DNA of 64,000 bases, taken from the NCBI GenBank assembly GCA_036266075.1, contig DATANV010000027.1, positions 26,564 to 90,563 on the forward strand. The letters run 5' to 3'. A model generated the notes under the pieces. The model was not told the origin of the DNA. It did no database searches and saw nothing but the letters and a program-made list of their open reading frames with translations. Numbering within the stretch: position 1 is the stretch's first letter; each line of letters opens with the position of its first letter. Positions 55,056-63,475 of this stretch are shown here, piece by piece. Source of the stretch: VRUE01 sp036266075. GTDB lineage: Bacteria > Actinomycetota > Thermoleophilia > Solirubrobacterales > 70-9. The translations under genes were made by a program, and so were the position numbers.

Positions 55056-56126
55056 ATGATCGAATCGCTCGTCGAGCAGATCGAAGCGAGGTTCTCCGAG
55101 TTGGAGGAGCTGATGTCCAACCCCGAGGTGATCTCGGATCGGGGGCGGTATGCCGAGGTGGGGCGGGAATATCGGGAGCTGCAGCCGGCGCAGGGGCTGG
55201 CGGGGCAGTGGCGGACGTTGAAGGACGATCTCGAGGGGGCGCGGGAGCTGCTTGCTGAGGACGGCGAGGACGCGGAGCTGCGCAAGGTCGTCGAGGAGGC
55301 GCCGGGCCGGCTCGAGGAGCTGGAAGAGGAGATTCGCCTGGCGATGGTCGAGCGCGACCCGAACGACGCCAAGAACGTGATCGTCGAGATCCGCGCCGGA
55401 ACCGGCGGCGACGAGGCGGCGCTCTTCGCCGGCGACCTCTACAAGATGCTGACCCGCTACGCCGAGGAGCGGAGCTTCTCGACCGAGGTGCTCTCGCAGT
55501 CGGTGGCCGAGGTCGGCGGCTTCAAGGAGGTGACCTTCGCGGTGAAGGGCGAGGGCGCCTACTCGATCTTCAAGTTCGAGGGTGGCACGCACCGGGTGCA
55601 GCGCGTGCCCGAGACCGAGTCGCAGGGTCGGATCCACACCTCGACCGCGACCGTGGCGGTGCTGCCCGAGGCGGAGGAGGTCGAGGTCGAGGTCGACCAG
55701 AGCGACCTGCAGATCGACGTCTACCGCTCCTCCGGTCCCGGCGGCCAGTCGGTCAACACGACCGACTCGGCGGTGCGGATCACCCACAAGCCGAGCGGGA
55801 TCGTCGTCTCGATGCAGGACGAGAAGTCGCAGCTGCAAAACCGCGAGCGGGCGATGCGGGTACTGCGAGCGCGGCTCTACGAGCGCGAGGTCGCCGAGCA
55901 GCAGGCGAAGATTGCCTCGGAGCGCAAGGCGCAGGTAGGCAGCGGCGAGCGCTCGGAGAAGGTCCGCACCTACAACTTTCCGCAGGGCCGCGTCACCGAC
56001 CACCGGATCAAGCTCACTTCACACAACATCGAAGGCGTGCTCGGCGGCGACCTCTCCGAGTTCACCGACGCTCTCGCGGCGGAGGAGAAACGCCAAGGGC
56101 TCGAGGCGGCGGCCTCGACCGCATGA
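55056..56126 (+). CDS. prfA: Peptide chain release factor 1
   Basis: The 356-residue protein has the RF1 anticodon tripeptide PET in RVPETESQGRIHTSTATV and the GGQ motif in SSGPGGQSVNTTDSAVR that triggers peptidyl-tRNA hydrolysis at UAA/UAG. N-terminal coiled-coil domain 1 precedes these. The stop overlaps the ATG of prmC, whose product methylates the GGQ glutamine. Confidence 0.97.
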   Translation: MIESLVEQIEARFSELEELMSNPEVISDRGRYAEVGREYRELQPAQGLAGQWRTLKDDLEGARELLAEDGEDAELRKVVEEAPGRLEELEEEIRLAMVERDPNDAKNVIVEIRAGTGGDEAALFAGDLYKMLTRYAEERSFSTEVLSQSVAEVGGFKEVTFAVKGEGAYSIFKFEGGTHRVQRVPETESQGRIHTSTATVAVLPEAEEVEVEVDQSDLQIDVYRSSGPGGQSVNTTDSAVRITHKPSGIVVSMQDEKSQLQNRERAMRVLRARLYEREVAEQQAKIASERKAQVGSGERSEKVRTYNFPQGRVTDHRIKLTSHNIEGVLGGDLSEFTDALAAEEKRQGLEAAASTA

Positions 56127-56998
56127 GCGCATCCGACATTCACCCCACCGGGGTGGGGAAAATGTCGGATGCGGCGACCGCCGGGACGGTCCGCGAGGCC
56201 CTCGCCGGAGCCGCCGACGCCCTGCGGGCGGCCGGCGTCGAGAGCCCGCGGCTCGACGCGGAAATACTCCTCGCCGAGGCGATGGGGTGGGAGCGGGCGC
56301 GCCTCGTCGTCGAGCTCGAAGCGGGCGTGGCGCCGGACGCGGGGCGGCGCTTTGCCGAGATGGTGCGGCGGCGGCTGCGGCGCGAGCCGGTCGCTTACAT
56401 CCTCGGTCGCAAGGGCTTCCGGCGGATCGAGCTCGAGGTCGACCGGCGGGTCCTCGTCCCGCGTCCGGAGACCGAGCTGCTGGTCGAGCTGGCGCTCGAG
56501 CTGGCGCCGCGGCGGGTGCTCGACGTCGGCACCGGCTCGGGCGCGGTCGCGCTGGCGATCGCCGACGAGCTGCGCGGCTGCGGCATTGCCGCGACCGATA
56601 CGTCGGCCGCGGCGTTGGAAGTGGCCCGGGCCAACGCCGCACGGCTGGGCCTGACGGCGCGCGTCGACTTCATCGCGGGCATGCTGCCCGGCGACCACCT
56701 GCACTTCGACTTGCTGCTCGCCAACCTGCCCTACGTGAGCGAGGCCGAGTGGGCAGGCCTCGAGCCGGAGGTGACCGAGTGGGAGCCGCGCGAGGCGCTG
56801 CTCGCCGGGCCCGACGGCCTCGACGCGATCCGCAGCCTGGTGGCTGTGGCTCGCGGCGTTGCTCCTGTGGTGGCGCTGGAGGTCGGTGCCGGTCAGGCTC
56901 CCGCGGCGGCCGACCTGCTCCTCGAGGCCGGCTTCGGCGAAGTCGAGACGCGCGCCGACCTGGCCGGCATCCCGCGAGTCGTGAAGGGGGCGCAGTGA
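56123..56998 (+). CDS. prmC: Release factor glutamine methyltransferase PrmC
   Basis: The protein (291 residues from ATG 56123, 278 from ATG 56162) has an N-terminal helical domain, EPVAYILGRKGFRRIELEVDRRVLVPRPETELLVE, motif I VLDVGTGSGAVALAIADE, and the active-site loop NLPYVSE in place of the usual NPPY; the second Pro is kept, the first is Leu. The ATG at 56123 gives the ATGA overlap with prfA but lies inside palindrome C2; the ATG at 56162 is just inside its right arm and better matches the usual N-terminus. Confidence 0.93.
   Translation: MSASDIHPTGVGKMSDAATAGTVREALAGAADALRAAGVESPRLDAEILLAEAMGWERARLVVELEAGVAPDAGRRFAEMVRRRLRREPVAYILGRKGFRRIELEVDRRVLVPRPETELLVELALELAPRRVLDVGTGSGAVALAIADELRGCGIAATDTSAAALEVARANAARLGLTARVDFIAGMLPGDHLHFDLLLANLPYVSEAEWAGLEPEVTEWEPREALLAGPDGLDAIRSLVAVARGVAPVVALEVGAGQAPAAADLLLEAGFGEVETRADLAGIPRVVKGAQ
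56128..56173. repeat. Palindrome family C copy 2, at the prfA/prmC junction
   Basis: CGCATCCGACATT (56128-56140) and AATGTCGGATGCG (56161-56173) are perfect; the centre has CCCCAC-CGGG-GTGGGG as a second stem. It contains the alternative prmC start (56162). Copy 1 lies at 46078-46123. Confidence 0.88.
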
Positions 56999-57645
56999 TG
57001 GTCGTCTCGATAGAGCGGGATGGGGAGTCGGCTCGCACGGCGCTGGAGAAGTGCATCGCGGATGGGGGCGTCGTCGTCTTTCCCGCCGACGGGCTCTACG
57101 GCCTCGCCTGCGACCCCCTGAACGCGGCCGGGATCGAGCGGATCCACGAGCTCAAGGGGCGCGACGACGGCAAACCCTCGGCGGTCCTGTACCTCTCGCC
57201 GCTGGCGATGCGCGAGCTGCTGGCGACGCTCGGCCCGCGCACGCGCGATGCCGCCGGCGCTCTGCTGCCCGGCCCGGTGACGCTGGTCGTCGCCAACCCC
57301 GAGCGCCGCTATCCGCTCGCCTGCCGGGAGGACCCTGAAAGGCTCGGTGTGCGGCTGATCGGCGGCCCGCTGGCGGGCGCGATGTGCCCGCTCTTCCAGA
57401 CCTCCGCCAACCTTAGCGGCGAGCCGGCGCCGGCCAGCTTCGGCGAAGTGCCGCCGGATATCGTCGCCGGTGCCGACCTGGCGATCGACGGCGGCACCCT
57501 CACCGGCCTGCCCTCGACCGTGGTCGATCTGACCGCCTTCGACCGGGACGGCGGCTGGACCGTGCTGCGCGAAGGCGGGCTGGCGCGTGAGGAGCTAGCA
57601 GCCAGGCTCGCCGGAATAGGGGAGGCGGACCAGGCGCCGGGATGA
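56998..57645 (+). CDS. L-threonylcarbamoyladenylate synthase (TsaC/Sua5/YrdC)
   Basis: The 215-residue protein begins at ATG 56998 inside the TGATG overlap with prmC. It has VVVFPADGLYGLACDPLN, the KxR-type loop ELKGRDDGKPSAVLYLS, PGPVTLVVANP and the SANLSGEPAP motif. It makes threonylcarbamoyl-AMP for the t6A tRNA modification. A TsaC-type short form without the C-terminal Sua5 domain. Its 3' end overlaps the convergent lysyl-oxidase-like gene by 51 bases. Confidence 0.93.
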   Translation: MVVSIERDGESARTALEKCIADGGVVVFPADGLYGLACDPLNAAGIERIHELKGRDDGKPSAVLYLSPLAMRELLATLGPRTRDAAGALLPGPVTLVVANPERRYPLACREDPERLGVRLIGGPLAGAMCPLFQTSANLSGEPAPASFGEVPPDIVAGADLAIDGGTLTGLPSTVVDLTAFDRDGGWTVLREGGLAREELAARLAGIGEADQAPG

Positions 57646-58356
57646 GTTGTCGTTCTCGTTCGACTCGAAGAGCAGTTCCCGGGGGTCGACGATCATTTCG
57701 AAGGCGAAGCAGCCGCGCAGGCCGCCGACCGGGACCCACTGCTTGCTGTAGTCGGCCGGGTAGATGTCCGACCAGCCGACCGAGGTGCCGAGCGTGACTG
57801 CGTCGGCGTAGGGATTCTGGTCGCAGCCGGGGTAGTGGCGGCTCGCCGGCGAGCGGCGGCCCGGCCGAGTCCGCTCCAGGTCGCGCAGGCAGTAGTTGAG
57901 CTTCGGGCTGGTGCGGACGACCTCGCCGAGCCGCCCGTCGGGCCCCACGCGCCGCAGCTCGAAGCGCGCCAGCTGGTGGACCTTCCAGTAGGAGCCGCCG
58001 AAGTAGGCACCGACGTTCGTGAAGTGCAGGTTCGCTCGAGTCTGCAGGACGAGGCGCCCGCCGCCCTTGCGATGGATCCGTTGCGCGACGCGCATGCTGC
58101 GCGGACCGTTGCGAGTGCCGTGCAGCTCCATCGGCCCCTTGCCACGGCTCTGGACGTCGCTGGTCGCTCGCAGCAGCGTTCGACCCCCTGACCGCTGGAC
58201 GTAGAGGTCGGCGGGCTTGCCGATCTTCAGGTTGGGGCAGAGCAGCTGCTTCGCTTGTGCCTCGGTGCAGGGGTTTTCGGCGCCGCTGGCCGTTGCCGGC
58301 GCGATCGCAAGAGCAGCCAATCCAGCGACAGCCAGTGCCCGCACCCCCGTATCCAT
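57595..58356 (-). CDS. Secreted lysyl oxidase-like protein
   Basis: From ATG 58356 the 253-residue protein has a signal peptide (ALAVAGLAALAIAPATASGAE). The C-terminal half contains NYCLRDLE, HYPGCDQNPY, GTSVGWSDIYPADYSKQWVPV and FEMIVDPRELLFESNENDNSS, which follow the pattern of bacterial lysyl-oxidase family proteins (copper amine oxidases with a lysine-derived quinone). The His-x-His copper ligands are not obvious to me, so activity is uncertain. It diverges from glyA with 25 bases between starts. Confidence 0.8.
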   Translation of the reverse strand: MDTGVRALAVAGLAALAIAPATASGAENPCTEAQAKQLLCPNLKIGKPADLYVQRSGGRTLLRATSDVQSRGKGPMELHGTRNGPRSMRVAQRIHRKGGGRLVLQTRANLHFTNVGAYFGGSYWKVHQLARFELRRVGPDGRLGEVVRTSPKLNYCLRDLERTRPGRRSPASRHYPGCDQNPYADAVTLGTSVGWSDIYPADYSKQWVPVGGLRGCFAFEMIVDPRELLFESNENDNSSRRLVRLPYSGEPGC

Positions 58357-58381
58357 AGCCGTTGCTATGGTCGCCCAAACC

Positions 58382-59662
58382 ATGACTGAGCTGCCCGAGA
58401 ACCTGCAATCCGCACCGCTGAGCGAGGTCGACCCGCAGATTGCCGCGGTGCTCGAGGCGGAGCTGCGGCGCCAGCAGGGGACCCTGGAGATGATCGCCTC
58501 GGAGAACTTCGTACCGCAGGCGGTGCTCGAGGCGGTCGGCTCGGTGCTGACCAACAAGTACGCCGAGGGTTATCCCGGCCGGCGCTACTACGGCGGCTGC
58601 GAGGAGGTCGACGTCGCCGAGCAGTTGGCGATCGACCGGGCGAAAGAGCTGTTCGGCGCCGAGCACGCCAACGTCCAGCCGCACGCCGGGGCTCAGGCCA
58701 ACAACGCCGCCTACATGGCGCTGATCGAGCCGGGCGACACGATCATGGGGATGGCGCTCGACCACGGCGGCCACCTGACCCACGGGATGAAGCTCAACGT
58801 CTCGGGCAAGCTCTACGAGATCGTCGCCTACCACGTGCGCCGGGAGGATCTACGGGTTGACATGGAGGAGGTCGAGCGGCTCGCCAGTGAGCATCGGCCG
58901 AAGCTGATCGTCGCCGGCTGGTCCGCCTACCCGCGGCAGCTCGACTTTGCGGCCTTCCGCGAGATCGCCGACTCTGTCGGCGCCAAGCTGATGGTCGACA
59001 TGGCGCACTTCGCCGGCCTCGTCGCCGCCGGCGAGCACCCCAACCCGGTGCCGCATGCCGACGTGGTGACGACGACGATCCACAAGACCCTCTGTGGCCC
59101 GCGCAGCGGCATGATCCTCTGCCGCGAGGAGCAGGCCCAGGCGGTCGACAAAGCGATCTTCCCCGGCCAGCAGGGCGGCCCGTTGATGCACACGATCGCC
59201 GCCAAGGCGGTTGCCCTGCGGATCGCCGCGAGCGAGCCGTTCCGCGAGCGCCAGCGGCAGACGATCGCCAACGCCAAGGCGCTGGCTGCCGGCCTGCAGG
59301 AGGGCGGCGTGCCGGTGCTGACCGGCGGCACCGACGTCCACCTCGTGCTGGTCGACCTGACCCTGAGCGGGCTCGACGGCAAGACCGCCGAGGACCGCCT
59401 CGAGCGGGTCGGGATCACCGTCAACCGCAACGCGATCCCCTTCGACGAGCGCCCCCCGATGAACCCCTCCGGCTTGCGGATCGGCACCCCGGCGTTGACC
59501 ACCCGCGGCCTGAACGCGGAGGACATGACCGAGATCGCCGCGGTGATCGCCACCGCCCTGTCGGCCAGCTTCGAAACGGAAAAGGACGCCTTATCCGAGC
59601 GTACGAAGACTCTGATGGACCGTTACGCCCTATACCCCCACCTCGTCCCTGCTACGGCTTAG
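58382..59662 (+). CDS. glyA: Serine hydroxymethyltransferase
   Basis: The 426-residue PLP enzyme has MIASENFVPQAVLEAVGS, the PLP lysine in TTTIHKTLCGPRSG, NVQPHAGAQANNAAY and FIRIGTPALTTRG-like SGLRIGTPALTTRG. It interconverts serine and glycine with tetrahydrofolate and supplies C1 units. ATG 58382 (TELPENLQ) is used; an ATG at 58367 is possible. No Shine-Dalgarno is visible, so the message may be leaderless. The stop codon TAG is the first part of a large palindrome. Confidence 0.97.
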   Translation: MTELPENLQSAPLSEVDPQIAAVLEAELRRQQGTLEMIASENFVPQAVLEAVGSVLTNKYAEGYPGRRYYGGCEEVDVAEQLAIDRAKELFGAEHANVQPHAGAQANNAAYMALIEPGDTIMGMALDHGGHLTHGMKLNVSGKLYEIVAYHVRREDLRVDMEEVERLASEHRPKLIVAGWSAYPRQLDFAAFREIADSVGAKLMVDMAHFAGLVAAGEHPNPVPHADVVTTTIHKTLCGPRSGMILCREEQAQAVDKAIFPGQQGGPLMHTIAAKAVALRIAASEPFRERQRQTIANAKALAAGLQEGGVPVLTGGTDVHLVLVDLTLSGLDGKTAEDRLERVGITVNRNAIPFDERPPMNPSGLRIGTPALTTRGLNAEDMTEIAAVIATALSASFETEKDALSERTKTLMDRYALYPHLVPATA

Positions 59663-59776
59663 GACCTATCCCGGTAGGGGTGGAACGTCTTGTACTTTTT
59701 CGCGGCCGACCATCGGGCGGCAGCTACAAGCCGCAGCTCGAAAAAGTTAAGTGGAACCCCTGCCGGGATAGGTCCT
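59661..59776. repeat. Long two-level hairpin after glyA
   Basis: AGGACCTATCCCGGTAGGGG starts the left arm (59661-59681) and the right arm (59756-59776) is its complement with one mismatch. Inside, CTTTTTCG (59695-59702) pairs with CGAAAAAG (59739-59746), and GCGGC/GCCGC makes a third stem. The left arm includes the last two bases of the glyA stop. The inner T-run could terminate transcription. Confidence 0.85.
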
Positions 59777-59783
59777 TAGGGCT

Positions 59784-60830
59784 ATGAGGGTCTGGGTTGA
59801 CATGTCGGCGCCGGCGCACGTGCTGGTGCTGCGGCCGATCATCGAGCGGCTGCGGGCGCAGGGGCATGCAGTTGAGATCACCTCGCGCGACTACGCGCAG
59901 ACGCAGGCCCTGCTCGAGCTGCACGGCATGGCGCACACGCCGATCGGCCGTCACGGCGGCGCCTCGCGTCTGAGCAAGGCGTATCGGCTGGGTGCGCGCA
60001 CTGCGGCGATGACCCGCTTTGGGCGCGGTCGCTCCTTCGACCTCGCCCTCGCGCACGGCTCCAACGACCTGGCGATCGCCGCCCGTCTGCTCGGTGTGCC
60101 CGAGGCGAACATGCACGACTACGAGTACGCGGTGACCCAGCACCGCATCGGCTGCCGCCTGGCCAAGCGGGTGATGTTCCCCGACTCGGTACCCGCCGAG
60201 CGATTGCGTCGCTTCGGCGTCGGGCCCGAGAAGCTCTTTCCCTACCCGGGGCTGAAGGAGGAGTACTACCTCTACGACTTCGAGCCCGACCACGAGGCTC
60301 TCGAGAAGCTCGGCGCCGACACCGCGCGGGTCGTCGTCATCGTCCGGCCGCCGCCCGACGTTTCGCTCTACCACCGCAAGTCGAACCCGCTCTTCCCCAA
60401 AGTCCTCACCCGGTTGGGGCAGGACGAGGGGGTGCAGGCGATCGTCCTGCCGCGCACCGCCGCCCAGCGCGAGCTGATTGAGAGCATGGCGTTGCCCTCG
60501 CTGATCGTGCCGCCCGGCGCGGTCGAGGCGCAGAGCTTGATCGCCCTTGCCGACCTGGTCGTCTCCGCCGGCGGCACGATGAACCGCGAGGCAGCGGCGC
60601 TCGGCACCCCCGTCTACACGACCTACGGCGGTCGCCTGGGCGGCGTCGACGAAGCCCTGATCCGCTCCGGCCGGCTGCGGCCGCTGACCGACCCGCGGGC
60701 GATCGAGTTGAGCAAGCGCTCGGCGACCGCGGCGCCGACCAGGCGCGATCCGGCTCTGCTCGTCGAGACGATCCTCGGAACGGTCGGCGCCGCCAAGCCC
60801 GAGACCGTTTCCGGCGCGCGTGGCGACTAG
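59784..60830 (+). CDS. DUF354 family protein (GT-B-like)
   Basis: The 348-residue protein begins RVWVDMSAPAHVLVLRPIIERLRAQGHAVEITSRDYAQT, the DUF354 hallmark, and ends with SLIALADLVVSAGGTMNREAAALGTPVYTTYGGRLGGVDEAL, a nucleotide-sugar-binding-like C-terminal half as in GT-B enzymes such as UDP-GlcNAc 2-epimerase and MurG. No enzymatic activity is established for the family. It overlaps or abuts the sugar transferase gene, so it probably belongs to a surface glycan pathway. Confidence 0.88.
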   Translation: MRVWVDMSAPAHVLVLRPIIERLRAQGHAVEITSRDYAQTQALLELHGMAHTPIGRHGGASRLSKAYRLGARTAAMTRFGRGRSFDLALAHGSNDLAIAARLLGVPEANMHDYEYAVTQHRIGCRLAKRVMFPDSVPAERLRRFGVGPEKLFPYPGLKEEYYLYDFEPDHEALEKLGADTARVVVIVRPPPDVSLYHRKSNPLFPKVLTRLGQDEGVQAIVLPRTAAQRELIESMALPSLIVPPGAVEAQSLIALADLVVSAGGTMNREAAALGTPVYTTYGGRLGGVDEALIRSGRLRPLTDPRAIELSKRSATAAPTRRDPALLVETILGTVGAAKPETVSGARGD

Positions 60831-60840
60831 CCTGGTTGAC

Positions 60841-61503
60841 ATGTCCGAGCAGCTCGACGCCGGGCTCGAGGAGCTGATCGCCCTCTCCGCCGACGGCGAG
60901 TCGCGGCCGGTCGACCCGGTCCTGCGGGGCCTGGACATGCTCATCTCGGCGACGATCCTGGTCGTGCTGTCGCCGGTGCTGGCCCTCACGGCGGCGGCGA
61001 TCGCGCTCACCTCCGGGCGGCCGGTCTTCTACCGCGGCGCCCGCGTCGGCCGCGCCGGGGCGCTCTTCCACATGTACAAGTTCCGCACCCTGCGACCGGA
61101 CGCCGAGGACCGCCTCGGCCCCTACCTGGGCGAGGAGCTCTCGCGCCGCACCGAGCTGGAGGTGACGCGGATCGGACGGGCGCTGCGCAGGATCCACCTG
61201 GACGAGGTGCCCCAGCTGTGGAACGTGCTGCGCGGCGAGATGGCGGTGGTCGGACCCCGCCCGGTGCGACCGGCCTTCTTCGCCGAGCTCTGTGAGGAGA
61301 TCCCGCAGTACTGGCAGCGCCTCGTCGTCCGTCCGGGCGTCACCGGCTTCGCCCAGACGCGGATCACCCGCGAGGAGTCCTGGGCCGACAAGCTGGCGCA
61401 CGACATGGAGTACATCGCCGACCGCTCGGTAGGCCTGTACGTCAGCGTCCTCCTCGCGACCGTGATCAAAGTCCTCGGCCGAGGCCCCGCCGCCCCCACC
61501 TGA
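60841..61503 (+). CDS. Bacterial sugar transferase (polyprenyl-phosphate hexose-1-phosphate transferase)
   Basis: The protein of about 220 residues has one reentrant/transmembrane helix (LDMLISATILVVLSPVLALTAAAIAL) and the PglC/WbaP catalytic core: GRPVFYRGARVGRAGALFHMYKFRT, HLDEVPQLWNVLRGEMAVVGPRPVRP, and RPGVTGFAQTR. It moves sugar-1-phosphate from a nucleotide sugar to undecaprenyl phosphate, starting a surface polymer. ATG 60841 follows the upstream stop; GTG 60820 is an alternative start overlapping it. Confidence 0.93.
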   Translation: MSEQLDAGLEELIALSADGESRPVDPVLRGLDMLISATILVVLSPVLALTAAAIALTSGRPVFYRGARVGRAGALFHMYKFRTLRPDAEDRLGPYLGEELSRRTELEVTRIGRALRRIHLDEVPQLWNVLRGEMAVVGPRPVRPAFFAELCEEIPQYWQRLVVRPGVTGFAQTRITREESWADKLAHDMEYIADRSVGLYVSVLLATVIKVLGRGPAAPT

Positions 61504-61517
61504 GCCGGCCGCCAAAA

Positions 61518-61571
61518 GGGGCGTGCCGGTAGTTATGCCCCCTATAGGGCGGCTAACTACCGGCACGCCCC
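61518..61571. repeat. Intergenic palindrome, family A copy 5 (diverged)
   Basis: GGGGCGTGCCGGTAGTTA (61518-61535) and TAACTACCGGCACGCCCC (61554-61571) are perfect 18-bp arms; the centre has its own palindrome CCCTATAGGG (61540-61549). Compared with copies 1-4, A to G and TGA to TAG changes occur on both arms, so base changes are compensated and pairing is kept. Confidence 0.85.
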
Positions 61572-61604
61572 GGCTGGCAAGCTCGGCTGGCAGACTGCCG
61601 CGGC

Positions 61605-63464
61605 ATGTGTGGGATCTGCGGAGTCGCGTCCACGGTGGGGCGGCCGGACCTCGAGGCGGTGGGGCGGATGAGTCGCCGTCTCGAACACCGGGGGCCGGAC
61701 AGCGATGGGATCTTCGACGAGGGCGGCGTGGCGCTGGCGGCGCGGCGGCTCTCGATCATCGACCTCGAGGGGGGCGACCAGCCGATCGCCAACGAGGACG
61801 GCAGCGTCGTCGTTGTCCAGAACGGCGAGATCTACAACCACCGCGAGCTGCGGCGCGAGCTCGAGGGCCGCGGCCATCGCTTTGCGACCGCTGCCGACAC
61901 CGAGGTGCTGGTCCATCTGTACGAGGAGCATGGCGAGGGCTTCGTCGAGCGCCTGCGCGGGATGTTCGCGATCGCCCTCTGGGACGCGAGGGCCGGGCGG
62001 CTGCTGTTGGCGCGCGACCGCTTCGGGATCAAGCCGCTCTACTACCGCCACGTCGACGGCGAGCTCGCGTTCGCCTCCGAGCTGAAGGCGATGCTCGAGC
62101 TGCCCGGCTTCTCGCGCGAGATCGACCCGCGCGCGGTCTCCGCCTACCTCGCCTTCAACTCGATCCCGGCGCCGCTGACGATCTTCGCCGAGGCGCGCAA
62201 GCTGCCACCAGGCTGCGCGCTCTCCTGGCACGCCGGCGAGCTGCGCGAGTCGCGCTACGCGCGGCCGCGGCCCGTGCCCGCCGGCGAGGTGCGCCGCGGC
62301 CCGGCCGGTGCGCTGGCGGACGAGCTGCGCGAGGCGCTGCGCGACTCGGTCCGCGCCCACCTCGTCTCCGACGTGCCGGTCGGCGTGCTGCTCTCCGGCG
62401 GCGTCGACTCTGCCGGGATCGCGGCGCTCGCCGCTGGCGAGCAGGGGGAGGGGGTGCGGACCTTCTCGGTCGGCTTCGAGGAGTCGAGCTTCGACGAGCT
62501 CGACCGGGCCCGGCTCGTCGCCCAGCGCTACGGCACCGACCACCACGAGATCGTCCTGCGGCCCGACGCCGTCGATCTCCTGCCGAAGCTTGTCGAGGCC
62601 TTCGACGAGCCCTTCGGCGACTCCTCGGCGCTGCCCACCTACCTGGTCGCCGAGCTGGCTGCCGGCGAGGTCAAGGTCGCCCTCTCGGGCGAGGGCGGCG
62701 ACGAGCTGTTCGGCGGCTACTACACCTACGTCGCCGACCTGCTGGCACCGCGGGTCGGCGGCCTGGCAGCGCTCGCGGCGCCGCTGGTCGAGGCGCTGCC
62801 GAGCTCCGACTCGAAGGTCAGCTTCGATTACAAAGCGAAGCGCTTCGTGCGCGCAGCGCGGCTGCCGCCGCTGGAGCGCCACCACGCCTGGAAGGAGATC
62901 TTCGGCCCCGGCCAGCGGACCGCGCTGCTCGGCGAGGGGGAGGCGGGCTGGGACCCGGTCGACGTCTATCGCGAGCGCTATGCCGAAACCGCGGGAGCCG
63001 AGCAGCTGGCCCGCCTGCAGGATGTCGACCTCGGCATCTACATGGTCGACGATCTCCTGGTCAAGACCGACCGCTCGAGCATGGCCCACTCGCTGGAGCT
63101 GCGGGTCCCGTTCCTCGACAACGAGGTCGCGAGCTTCGCGCTGGGGTTGGCGACGCCGCTCAAGGTGCGCGGCCTGGCGAAGAAGCGCCTGCTGCGGCGG
63201 GCGCTGGCGCCGCTGGTCCCGGCCGAGATCCGCCGCGGGCGCAAGCAGGGCTTCTCGATCCCCGTCGCCGCCTGGCTGCGCGGCCCGCTCGAGCCCTTTG
63301 CCCGCGAGGTGCTCTCGCCGGCGACGCTCGCTCGCCAGGGCTGCCTCGACCCGGCGACCGTCACCGGGCTGCTCGACCGCCACTGCGCCGGCCGGGAGGA
63401 CCTCAGCCGCCAGCTCTGGGGCCTGATGGCGTTCACCCTCTGGTTTGACCGTTACGCGCTCTAG
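61605..63464 (+). CDS. asnB: Glutamine-hydrolysing asparagine synthase
   Basis: The 619-residue protein has the N-terminal class II glutaminase (Cys2 nucleophile in MCGICGV, RLSIIDLEGGDQPI, NGEIYNH) and the C-terminal synthetase with the PPi loop SGGVDS (264-269), SGEGGDELFGGY, and KTDRSSMAHSLELRVPFLD. In a glycan cluster such AsnB homologues often amidate sugar or peptide carboxylates; a housekeeping asparagine synthase is equally possible. Family A copy 5 precedes it. Confidence 0.95.
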   Translation: MCGICGVASTVGRPDLEAVGRMSRRLEHRGPDSDGIFDEGGVALAARRLSIIDLEGGDQPIANEDGSVVVVQNGEIYNHRELRRELEGRGHRFATAADTEVLVHLYEEHGEGFVERLRGMFAIALWDARAGRLLLARDRFGIKPLYYRHVDGELAFASELKAMLELPGFSREIDPRAVSAYLAFNSIPAPLTIFAEARKLPPGCALSWHAGELRESRYARPRPVPAGEVRRGPAGALADELREALRDSVRAHLVSDVPVGVLLSGGVDSAGIAALAAGEQGEGVRTFSVGFEESSFDELDRARLVAQRYGTDHHEIVLRPDAVDLLPKLVEAFDEPFGDSSALPTYLVAELAAGEVKVALSGEGGDELFGGYYTYVADLLAPRVGGLAALAAPLVEALPSSDSKVSFDYKAKRFVRAARLPPLERHHAWKEIFGPGQRTALLGEGEAGWDPVDVYRERYAETAGAEQLARLQDVDLGIYMVDDLLVKTDRSSMAHSLELRVPFLDNEVASFALGLATPLKVRGLAKKRLLRRALAPLVPAEIRRGRKQGFSIPVAAWLRGPLEPFAREVLSPATLARQGCLDPATVTGLLDRHCAGREDLSRQLWGLMAFTLWFDRYAL

Positions 63465-63475
63465 CCTGGCTGCGG

